Positions 10,022 to 20,311 of a DNA stretch of 64,000 nt are shown here, piece by piece. This stretch comes from Epichloe hybrida (Eukaryota; Ascomycota; Sordariomycetes; Hypocreales; Clavicipitaceae). A model generated the notes under the pieces. That model saw nothing but the letters and a program-made list of their open reading frames with translations, was not told where the DNA came from and searched no databases. The position numbers and the translations under genes were made by a program. Where the stretch lies: assembly GCA_019022495.1 (NCBI GenBank), contig JAFEKR010000058.1:124001-188000 (forward strand), read 5' to 3'. How positions within the stretch are numbered: the stretch's first letter is position 1; the number at the start of each line of letters is the position of its first letter.

Positions 10022-12575
10022 GGTGGACAAATTGACAGGCCAGCGGCCAGGTTCTCGTCAGCAATGTCGAAAACGAAGCACCTCAGTGTCGAGAGATGAG
10101 CGCCTCGTCTGGTGTGTATCTCGTTTATGGTATCGGGATGATGTCGGATGGTCCCCCTGATTGCAGTGTCCCGCGGCCACTCGCCACTTGGTTGCGAGGT
10201 TTTTGGGGCGTCTAGCCGTTGGCTGTTGGCGACGGGGAGGAGTAGCGGAACGAAGACGGTGGCGCGCGGACGAAGGCGACACGATGACGGGGAAAAGAAA
10301 GTAAAAGAAACGCGTTGGGCGGTTATAGGAGAGCAAGTGCCGAAGAAAAGAAAAGGACGGGACGGGCAGCCCAGGTTGCAGTGAATGAATTGGCGGCGTG
10401 ATTGGAGGAGAAGTTGGCTCTCGCTGATCAAGGGGGAAAACCGCGCAGGATTGGAGGTTGTGGCGCATATGTTGTTGACCCAGGGGCCAGAACCCAGGCC
10501 CGTTCCAGAGCGTCCAGCGTCCAGCGTAACAGCGTCAGTCACTGCGGGGCGCGGCGCGTGATGCTCTACTACTAGTGACTGGTGACTAAAGTTGGATCGA
10601 TCTCGGCTGAGGCGTTTTCAGGGCGCTCGCTACACACAGAACACAGATAAAAGGGGCAGTAAACAATGACAGAGACGTCGAAGAGGTTGAGAGGACAAGC
10701 ACGAGACGAAGTGTTGGCTCAACACGGACGGGGCTGCAGTACCACCACGATCACGAGCAGAACTTCCTTCATCTGTACGATGTACATACATACATAAGGG
10801 GGAAGCGAATAAGGGTATGGAACACAGCCCGGTAGGCAAGCATCTCGAGCAAGGGGCAAGGGCCCTGACTCCCCTGACGTTGCCAACAAAAGCACAAGCA
10901 AAATTCGGCAGGGAGGGATCAAGGAGGGATCAAGGAGGGATCAAGGAGGGGCCTGTGCGAAAAGTGGCCAACAAGACTGACAACAGAACCAGCCGCCCGG
11001 CATTGTCACTCCAGAGGCAGAAAGAGAGAGAGAGAGGGAGGACCCTTGATCCACGGCTTCACGGAATGCGGCCTTGAAGTCTTGCAAAACGCGCGACGCG
11101 CTGCATTCTGCTCGGAATGTGAGTCGCACGTCGACAAATCCAGTGAGTGGAAAGGATGGGCCCGCCCTAGCCAATCACATGGCGAGCGAGGGTCGAGATC
11201 AGAAGGTTTACGAGACCCCGCTCAGGTACGTACCAAGTACATACATACCCAGCTTCCTACGTCCGTACTCCGTACTCCGTACATTACTCCGTACATTACT
11301 CCGTACATTACTCCGTACATTACTCCGTACATTACTCCGTACATTACTCCGTACATTACTCCGTACATTACTCCGTACATGTGTACATATTACAAGTCGG
11401 GTTTGGACGACGACGACCTTTTTCCGCCATCGTCATTGACCGGTTCTCTTCCCTGGAGTACAATGTACATATGTAGAGTTGCTGTGTCCTCATCTCGCTT
11501 TCGTTTCACGGATGAAATGGCACAACCAGACCGCCGTCTCCACTTTCAAACCGACCCATCCCCTCCCTATCCTGGTCGCTCTGCGGAATAACCCGTATTA
11601 CCAAATCCCATCAATCCGCCACCAACAACATCCCAAACGTTCCTTTTTCCTCTGCCGTGACGACACCCACCGCTTTCTGTTTCGCCTTATCGGCAGACCA
11701 CCAGCGCACCTGCACGGCAATGATGGCTTCAGAGTGTTGTCCGACATGCTCTTCACTCCGTAAAAGGTGACAGAAATGCCATCCTGCCATCACCCTCCGT
11801 TGATGCGACGTGTTGTCCATCCCAAACAGGACAAGGCTGAGCCATCCATCCATCCCCCCTGAGAAAGAAGCGGGCATTCATTGCAAACCCACCTTCATCC
11901 ATCCCATCCGTCATTCACACTCGTCCCCATCACAGCGTAGACAAACATCAACTTCCCATGTATGTACAGTACAGTACACCTCAACAACAACCAAAATATC
12001 ACAACCAAGGGTCCGGGGACCAACCACGCCACACCGGGTCCGTAATCATCGTCGCCAAGACACCCCAAGACACCGTTTGACGTCATCTTCGTCGCACCCA
12101 ACACGCAGGTGCACCATCAGCAACTTCCCACGCAGGGCCCTGGTCTCAGTCTCCTGAATGAGAGTTCTATATTTTCCGGATTCCCAGTCAAATCGTGTCA
12201 AGCCACAAATCTACATGTAGTCACAGCCCTGATTCGATCATCGACTTTCCCCCCCCCCGCCGTTCGGTAAGACATGACATGGGCTCCGACATTGTAAAGT
12301 CCATGCAGCCCATCAACGTCACCACTGTGCTCGCATTGCCCAAAGCCTCCACATGGTGTTTTCGTAGACGTCAAGCGCTCACACGAGTTCAATTGAAGTT
12401 GCTGGCATGCCGTCGATACATCGTTAACGAGGGCAAAAAAAAAAGAAAAATTTTCCATCTCACACTCGGTGAAACGTAAACATGTCCCCTCACTTGTAAT
12501 CATTTGTCTACGCCGTCGTACAGAACCACCAGATGCGCAGATGCAGAATCAAACACAATACATCCCTTTGAACCA
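10022..12575. other. intergenic region upstream of KNR4
   Basis: Contains three copies of an 11-bp GGAGGGATCAA repeat near 10913-10950, a GA run near 11023-11038, the TACTCCGTA minisatellite listed separately, and a poly-C run near 12250. No frame resembles a known protein; the long translation across 11046-11591 is the minisatellite read as codons. Confidence 0.5.
11264..11376. repeat. 12-bp minisatellite built on TACTCCGTA
   Basis: Eight perfect head-to-tail copies of ACATTACTCCGT fill 11281-11376, preceded by two shorter TACTCCG units. Each junction recreates the nonamer TACTCCGTA, which is also found singly elsewhere in the window. The absence of mismatches suggests recent expansion. Confidence 0.95.
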
Positions 12576-13280
12576 TCAAGACTGCCACATGTGCTCACTC
12601 AACCCCAGCAACTGATCCTCCATCCTCCTCCTCGCCGAACTGGCTATGCCGCGCTCCCTATCGGCCATGGGCTCACTGAAGCATAGCTCCATCAACGCCT
12701 TGAGCTCCTCATATGTGAACACATCGACGGCCGACCCATCCTCATGCTTCCTGTCCCTGTCCCCCTTGGCCTTTTCGACAATCGCGTCGGGCCCCTTGTC
12801 GAACAGGGCGTAGTAGTTCGCCGCCCTGGCCAAGTCGACGCCTTCTTCTACATTTTTCAAGTTCTGCTGCAAGACGAGGATGTTGAGCTGCATGCGTCCG
12901 CAGCCCTTTTCGTTCATGGGGGAAGCGAGCTTGGCATTCACGACGAGGTAGCTGTTGATGAGACGGCCGAGGCCGGTGCGGATGAAGGAGACCTCCTTGT
13001 CGCGGAGGGATCGGACGATGGTCTCGTCGAAGAGGACGAGCTCGAGATTGAGACTGAGGATGGGAGGGTCCGGCTCACGGACTTCTTGGTCGAGTAGATA
13101 CGGGGCTATGTCGGGCGAGAGGGCGTTGCGGAGGGAGAAGACGATTCGGCAGCGAACTTCCATGTGTAGTGTTAGGAGGGCTGTGGTGGCGAGGTCTTCG
13201 TACGAGGTGACAATGTTGTCGAATTTCCTATCCATGAGTCAGAGATATATTACTTGCGCATAAATTCTGGTGCGCGGAGG

Positions 13281-13325
<45 letters not shown>

Positions 13326-15914
13326 GTCGTGGAAGAGGACAAAAACATACTGCACCGTTTCTTGAGTCAACGGCAGGTGGACAGGTCCTTGGTCAGACGC
13401 AGCCTTACTATGGTCGCCCATCAGAGTCCATCGCCGGTTTGCCTGCCGCGAGGCCGCTTGTCTTGAAGAATCTGTCTCGTGCATTGTTATGTGCCTCAGA
13501 CCGGATGTCTTGGCTGCAAGCCACTTCATACTCGTATACAGGAGACACAGTGACAAGATGGTGTCTCGGTCTTGGATTATATCGTTCATTTCCAAACGAG
13601 ACTCGTTGGTATGCTCAATCAGCTCCTGAATCTCCTTGTCGAGGAGCTCGACATCAACTTCTTTGGCGTTCCACAGCTTCTTCATCACCTCCTCCAGCGG
13701 ACCAGGCTGGATGGAGAAGCGCGCCGCCGCGCGTAGGTTGTTTGCGTCTTTTCCTTGTTCTTGCGTCTTCGTCACCAGTGACCTGTACCAATCGAGGCAT
13801 CGATCGTAGTATCGCGCCATCTGTGTCACGATGAGTGAACTCAATGCTTGATCCGGCGGAATGGTTCCCAGCATCTTACAGAAAGCAGTGACAATCTGGA
13901 AGAAAAGCGTGGTCCCCTTGAAGACGGGTCTGGGTGCAATCTGATTCCATGCCTGGTCTTGAGCGAATGAATCGGCTTCCACAAACACGGAATCGCTCAG
14001 TTTCATCAGGGTTTCGTCCAGCTGGGGCTGGAATACATTGACGAGGAAGTTGTCGAGGAAGGTCGTCAACGTGCTGGTAGCCAGATCCGACCCGGGTGGC
14101 ACGATTGTCTTGAGTCTTTGAAGAAAGGTCAGCGTGGGCGGAAGCAGGAGACTCATGTTGAATACACTGGGCTCAACAAGTGACTTGTAAGTGCCACCAG
14201 TCTGCTTCCCAGATCCTCCCGTGAGTCCTTGTCCCGTATCTCGCCTTGTGAGGCCGCCATCCACAGCGACTCGGCCTTTCTTCGAGTCTTGACCTCCCTT
14301 CCGGGAGGCACCAGTCAGCCCGGGGACAGTGGCTTGAATGATGCCCTCTAGAGCATCATACTCTGTAACCATGTCCACCGACTTGGCATCCGCTTCCGCG
14401 AATTTGAACAGGTGCTCCCGCATGACGTCTTTCTTTCCGATGAAGTTGGTGCCAAGACTCGGCGAGTCGAACTGGTAGACATCTGCGTCTGTTGTGACAT
14501 AATTATGTAGCAGCGAACGGATTTCGTTCTGGTACAAATTCCAGAGCTCTTTGAAACTGCCCAACAATGCACTGTTGTTCCCAGCTCCCTCGCGGCGGAT
14601 GAGAGCCTTGATGAACTCGTGAAAGACACGCTGGCCTTCAGCGATGGCCTCAAACTTTCCATATAGTGTCCACAACAAATCATAGATGACGTCTGCCCGC
14701 ATTTGCGTTTCTCTGTTGTTGTAGACGAATATCCCATCCGCCTTGCCCGCTGCACCACGGAGAGAACTTGGATGTCTCTGGTCGACTTCATTGATGGTCT
14801 CGGTGACCACACCGAATAGTTCCACAGGCAGTCGCTGCTTCAAGTTTTCGACGGCATTCTGCAGTCGACCCAGCTTGTTCAAGGCTTCAACAAGCAGCCC
14901 AATGTAGTTGAAGGTATCTGCCTCCGGGTTCTTCATGGGATCCTCCGTGGCAGCCTTCTCCAGCTCGATAGTGTCCAACACGGCATAAAATGGCAGGATG
15001 TTGTTGATGTCTCCATATCCATCAGCAAAGGCCCCCTGCGTCTTGGCAAGACTCTGCCATCGCTCCTGACAGTACGGAGACTTGAGATACAAGTGCTCAT
15101 GCAGCTCTTCTACGAGAATGTCCATGAGCGCGGTTTCCTGATTGGCCAAATATGATCTTAGGTCGTTCAAGGCTCCGATGCCATCCAGCTCCGGCCGCCT
15201 CAGCTTTCTCAATGCATTTTGCAAAACTTCAACCGCGGCCAGGAAGCGCTTTTCCGATATCCGAGCTTCCAGCTGATCAGGCACGGCGCGCAGGTCATCC
15301 AATTCGTTCAACGTCTGCAGAAGCTCGTCATACTCCTGCGAAGTCTGGGACAGCTTCTTGAGCCCGGGATCGGTGGAACACAAGCTAGCTTTGGATCCTG
15401 CCAGCGATTCTTTGAGCTCTCGGACTCGCTTTTGCGATGCCTGGATGCTGCCCTGGATTTTGTGGAAGGTGCCTATAGAACTGTTGAAGCCTTGATGGTG
15501 TTCGTGAACAATGTTCTTCAGCGAGTCTTGCAGATACCGGTGCGTGTCCTGAAACTTGCGATACTCATGTGCTCGGCCGACAGAGCTCGTGTCCAGTAGT
15601 TGAAGCGCGAGCTGTACTGGCAATGACTCATTTTCGCACATTGATGGCCAATCGGCTCGGATATGCTCCAGGACTTGGGTGATTTGACGCTCAGCACTCG
15701 TGTCCTGGATGCGCGTTCGCGAGGGCACATTTCGGACCACGGGAGGCGGGCCTCGTGAGGTCTGCGAAGGGGAACCATATCGATCGATTCTGTCTCTCGG
15801 GCGGCTATCGTTGTAAGGATCGTAGTCGTCAGGAGCTCTGCCGAGGTTTGCGTAGCCGTTGCCGTTGCCGTTGCCGTTGCGCATCGGGGGGGCGCCCCCA
15901 TAACGAGTCGACAT
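12576..15914 (-). CDS. SEC8: exocyst complex component SEC8
   Basis: Two exons, 15914-13351 and 13227-12576, giving 1071 residues, the usual size for fungal Sec8/EXOC4. The exocyst tethers secretory vesicles to the plasma membrane at the hyphal tip and septum. A low-complexity N-terminus (GNGNGNGY, Arg/Pro-rich) precedes the Sec8 N-terminal helical region from about residue 75 (AERQITQVLEHI), followed by long helical segments throughout. A disordered insert near 545-590 is rich in Gly, Lys and Arg. The intron 13228-13350 joins VQ to KFDNIVTSYEDL in frame and carries a long CT repeat before its acceptor. The C-terminal exon ends in LLGLSEHMWQS. The flanking genes give no functional context. 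Confidence 0.93.
13284..13322. repeat. GA/CT microsatellite inside the SEC8 intron
   Basis: About 39 bases of perfect GA dinucleotides on the plus strand, hence CT on the SEC8 strand. It lies between donor and acceptor, where a pyrimidine tract is expected, so it may act in splicing. Confidence 0.95.
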
Positions 15915-16754
15915 GGTGACGAGATGCGCGATGTCGGTTGGGTCAGGTCAGGGGGGGTTTACCGAAGGAGCATTGTATGGCGCAAGGGATCCAAGACTGT
16001 CTGGCGTTGAAGAGAAGCAAGCAGCTCCTGAGCTTGCACTCCCCAAGCAAGGTGTCGTATCCTGGGAGACTCGACAGGAGCTGGTGTGAATGATGTAGCT
16101 ATTGACTTGGCTGGAAGCTTTCACACACGGACCATGAGAATACAGTGGGGTGTACGGAGTAACTTAAAGTTAACAGATGTTTGCCAGCCGCCTGACCTGC
16201 ACAAGTCAAACTACCCAGACGTCTTAGGACAAGAAAAAAAAAAAAAGTGGTCTGTGCACAAATCCCTGCCCGTTCTGGGATCGTTGCTTGATGTGATAGT
16301 CCTATTTGTAGTATGTACGCATAATATCCAGCATCAATTCGCGCACGCGCAGGAATTTCTTCACAAACAACTTTTTATCCTAAGCAAGTCCAATTGCCAC
16401 CACGCAGAGGGCCCTAGTAGCCTAGCAAAAGAGATAGTCCTAGGTAACAGCCCCTACCTAGGAGCTAGAGGATATGTCACAAGAAGAAATAAGGGATAAT
16501 ATACGCACAAGCTGGTGGCCAGTTGGCTGCGCCCCGTTTTTTTGCGTGCAACACGCCCCCCCCCTCCCTCACTGAACACTAACCAACACGTCGCATTCCA
16601 TTTACAATACAGTCCAGATCGTAGTCTGGTTGCTTCTAACAGCATGTCCTTCGTCTTTAATGTTGACTTGACTTGGCTCGTCCGATCATTTCGTGCATCA
16701 TGCGACGTTTCTACATGACAGCCGCCATCACGACTCGCAGAATCACGTCATTCA
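15915..16754. other. intergenic region between SEC8 and the hydrolase-like gene
   Basis: The SEC8 promoter lies at the left. A single TACGGAGTA motif is at 16153-16161 and a poly-A run at about 16232-16245. No gene is seen. Confidence 0.5.
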
Positions 16755-18708
16755 TTACTTTACAGCCACAAACGGCCTAATCGTACTTGGGCTTCCTCCG
16801 TTCGAGCTCTGACTGACATCTCCGTTGCCATCCATAGCCAGCTCCCGATCCAACCCCCCGACCAGAGGAAACAACGGCGTAGCTGGCCGTCTATGGACAA
16901 GGGGCTTTCCACTGCTGCTCAACTTCTTGTCTTCATAGTCCTTGAACACATCGATTGGTGCAGGAAGTGGCGATGTCTCCATCTGGATCGTGGTTCCAGA
17001 TGTCTCTGCTGGAACTAGCTCATCGATGCCCACGACGACGACGTGCTCCAACAAGGCCACGCCAGGCGCCTTCGCGGCTTGTAGCCTGTCATCACGGGCG
17101 ATGACCGCTCTCGCCAGTCCCCTCACCCCTGAGGCGATAATTTCTGGTTTGTCCCACGCCAACAGGCCTGGACTCCCAGTGACGGTCTGGGAAGAGACAA
17201 TGTCGTATCTAGATTTGCCCCAGGCGAAACAGGTATGTACGTCTGGACTAGAAACTGGCAGAGGCAAGCCGCTTTGCTGCTGTGAATCAATACATGTGTC
17301 GACGACCTTTGCCCTTGAAAACGCTGTGATGCCCACTCTTGGTCTTCTCGAGGAGCTGCTCGGCAAGTCGTCCAAGCGAGAAGAACAATGTGCCCAGAGC
17401 CTCATGGTTCCTTCTGGACCAGGAAGCCATGTTAGTTCAGCCATGTTGATGATTTCCTTGTCCGAGAACTCGTGTTTGGGTCCCAGAATCCGCAGGACCG
17501 TGAGGATAAACAGCAACAATCCCGCAGGTGAGTCGCACAGCGCATACGCAAGCGTGTTTGGTTCGAAAATCTTGTTCATCCCAATGCCCATGCCGGGCGC
17601 CAACGGTAGCTGCTTCTGCTTCGTCAGCCTCCGAGCTTGCTTCCGAAAAGCGGTGATGTCGTCCTGCGTATATCCCAAGCAAGGGGTTTGCAAAGTCGTC
17701 GCCGTCTTCCACTTGAGCCATTCCAACGGGGCGCTTTGCCACGTCGGGGCCCGGAAAGACGGCGACACCAAATGGACGCCAAGACATGAGTCCCGACACG
17801 AGAGGGCAATGTGGTTGACGAGCCTGAAGTCGATATCTGTGATGACATTCGGCGACGGAGTGGTACTGCTCGCGACATAGTGTTGATAGCCGAGGCGTTT
17901 CATGAGCGCGTCCAGCATTTCGGCTATGAGCGGCAGCATATGTTTGTTGCTGTTTATGGCGTCGCTGAACCCCAGGCCCGGCAACGAAGGGATGACGAGA
18001 TGGAAAGGAAGATCCTTGGAAGGGTCATCGGGAGTGGTGAAGATGCTGATGAGGTGTGTCAAGGAGAGGTTTGTAAATGGAAAAGGGGGTATCAAAAGTA
18101 ATGGAACGGCGTTGGCGTGTGTCGACCGCGAATGAATAAAGTGCAGACGGACTGGAAATTCGGAAGATGCAGTCCGAATGGCGGTTCGGAACTGGGGCAC
18201 GTTGGCGTTGAAGTCGGCTTCCTGGTCGCGCCAGGAGTACTGTTCCAGCCTGCAATCGCGGAGGGAATTCCATGAGTGACCGGGCAAATTTACATGTTGA
18301 AAGGCATGTTCACCGTCTTTCAAAGCCAGAAACATACCAGTAGTCAACCAGTGGTTCAACAGTCGGTTTTGGTTCCCACCACTCATTTCGCTGCGGCTGG
18401 GGAACATCGTGTGGAAGGCGTGTAAGTTCGAGTTTTTGCCTCGTCAAGTTCAGGTACTTGCTCGAAACCTTGACAAGAGTCATAAGCGACGTGGTTTTTC
18501 CCGTAAAAATCAAGAATGAAAAATAAACAGCGCGCCTTGTTCAACTCACATGGATGGTATACAGCTTGACCTCCTCCTCAGGCGGCGGAGATGCCGCCTC
18601 TCCAGCGACAGCCATATCGATGCCCTCGCTTACTAACGTCGTGGTTTGTGAGACCCGACCTTCAAGCGGATTCACAGTGCGCAAAGAAACGTTTTTGGAC
18701 AGAAGCAT
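16755..18708 (-). CDS. epoxide-hydrolase-like alpha/beta protein lacking canonical catalytic residues
   Basis: Exons 18708-18550, 18468-18338 and 18249-16755 give 594 residues; an internal Met at residue 32 is an alternative start. The N-terminal part is a clear epoxide hydrolase N-domain: YTIHVSSKYLNLTRQKLELTRLP, VDYW, then YSWRDQEADFN and PQFRTAI. The alpha/beta core keeps SLPGLGFSDA and a MKRLGYQHYVA helix. The oxyanion-hole HGWP is replaced by IPPFPF (150-155), the nucleophile elbow GGDWG by SSTTPSP (about 224-230), and the catalytic-His motif by GSPGLLAWDKPE (455-466). It is therefore probably not an epoxide hydrolase in activity; it may bind a ligand or protein. The reading frame is intact and splice sites are good, so it is not an obvious pseudogene. 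A long disordered tail ends the protein. Confidence 0.75.
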
Positions 18709-18831
18709 CTGCGGCGATAATCAATAAGAAGGGATGAAAAGTATGGTGCCTGCACGATGAAAAAGGTCGTACTCCCAAGTCCTGAGAGGGGAGATAAGCT
18801 CAATCAGACCCAACCCATGTCTATCTATCTA

Positions 18832-18847
18832 CTCCGTACGTACGGAG
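18832..18847. repeat. perfect 16-bp palindrome of two TACGGAG half-motifs
   Basis: CTCCGTACGTACGGAG is its own reverse complement and consists of the dispersed TACTCCGTA/TACGGAGTA motif arranged head to head. It lies about 125 bp upstream of the hydrolase-like start codon, so it could be a dimeric regulator site or a repeat relic. Confidence 0.7.
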
Positions 18848-19531
18848 CACTCACTCTCTTCTCTTGCATGCCACAAAGTAAGGGTCAAGGGTCTAGACGT
18901 TGCACGGCAAGCTCTTGGCGCGGAATTTCCTTTTTTTGTCTGGCTGTGGCAAGCCACGATGGACCATGTACGTGGCTAGTGCAGAGCAGAGTGGTCATGC
19001 AAGCATGGCGCATCTGAAACGAGTGGCGGTGCGTACGAATCCCTTCATCCACGGATTAATGACGGAAGAGATCGCCCGTATAATACGGATTACGTCCGCA
19101 CGTAATAGTAGAGAGAGCACCTGTGGCTCGTGAAGTGGCACTCTGGTTCGACGATAAAGGATTCACTGGTAGGACTCCGCAGTGATGAGGAGACCGTACA
19201 TGTAAATTGCCACCTGACAGGCAGATCGTCGGTCATGTGGCGGATAATCCGTTAGTCAGACACCAGACTGCTTTTGTTGCGCGCCAAAGTGCCCCCAACT
19301 TGCCCCCTAAAAAGCACCATGCTGAGCGGGTTAATCTCTTGGCAAAAGGGCCGTAGTCTCGACTGCATTGAAACTCATATCATTGGCTGTAATGGTATGT
19401 AGCCACACTACGGACGTATTACTCCGTGAACAATGGAACATGCAACATGCAAAGCGCGCACTATTACGGTGTACGACACTCCATTCTCATTGAATTTGTA
19501 CGAATATACCCGTTTCAGCGGCAACGGCCTG

Positions 19532-19812
19532 TTCAAAGACAACTGGATTAAAGCAATAACTAAGGAAATTAACAAATTAAAGGAGCGAGGGACGTAGAAG
19601 CAGATCACAGCCTGCCAAGGCATTCTACTCTTGCGCGAATTCCGTGGTTCAGTCAGTGCTTCCTTTGAGCTCTCCGCGCGGGTAGCTAGTCCGGCGTCTG
19701 CTCCTAAGCAGCAGATCGTTTGACCTGCTTCTATCTCCCCATCTCCCCATCTCCCTAATTCCTTTAGTTTATTGATTTCCTCGTTCATCGCTTTGATCCA
19801 GTCGTCTTTGAA
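19532..19812. mobile_element. degenerate Copia-type retrotransposon fragments in inverted orientation
   Basis: On the minus strand, 19812-19745 encodes FKDDWIKAMNEEINKLKELG, the start of the reverse-transcriptase domain of Ty1/Copia elements. On the plus strand, 19532-19597 encodes the matching FKDNWIKAITKEINKLKERG and then a stop. The two arms are about 80% identical and most differences are C-to-T or G-to-A transitions, with the plus copy carrying the A/T state. The roughly 150-base centre encodes nothing recognisable. No long terminal repeats were found. This is a dead relic, probably from an inverted duplication later mutated. Confidence 0.7.
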
Positions 19813-19890
19813 CGGGGATGGAATAAAAAAAAAGCTTGCACGTGATGCAGTGAAAAGCAGCCCCCAACAGGTCGATACAGAATGAAGATA

Positions 19891-20205
19891 TTATTTATAG
19901 GGAGAGCCTGACCATCCCAAGTCGTATGGGCATTCCCCCCTCGCATTCCTACGATTACTAATGTGGTTACATACGCTACCCGGGCGACAAATATGCGTGG
20001 TGCAGCTTGTCATCTCGAGGCAGAACGAGGTCAGCTTTGCCACGCGCTGGTCTACCGAAGGATCGACACCGAACGCCAGTCCATCGCATGCGAAAATCAT
20101 CTGCTTACTGCCAGCAGCAGCCTCGCCGTTTGGTTTAATGACAAATGCCTCGACATGAGTATGCGGCAAACCGACTAGGCTGCTCTGGTGGTCCTTGACG
20201 TTAGC
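19891..20205 (-). other. unassigned open frame, possible gene relic
   Basis: A minus-strand frame opens after an in-frame stop near 20210 and reads EYANVKDHQ, LPHTHVEAFVIKPNGEAAAG and IFACDGLAFGVDP. The residue pattern looks protein-like, but no start, domain or family was recognised. It sits next to the Copia relic, so it could be an exon remnant or captured sequence. Confidence 0.2.
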
Positions 20206-20311
20206 ATATTCGCGTCAACATCTGTCATGTTGGCTGTAGTACTTGAGCTGTGCAATTTTGATATTTTTTTTCTCTTTTAATATACGTCACTGTTTTATCT
20301 CTTTTCGCTCA

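Larger units (their letters stand above)
18709..20311. other. intergenic region with palindrome and transposon relic
   Basis: Contains the 16-base palindrome CTCCGTACGTACGGAG at 18832-18847, the inverted Copia fragments listed separately, and an unexplained minus-strand open frame near 19891-20205. No intact gene. Confidence 0.5.

Noticed and set aside
11046..11591. 181-codon frame with ITPYITPYITPY repeats
   Set aside because: Translation of the 12-bp minisatellite, not a protein repeat.
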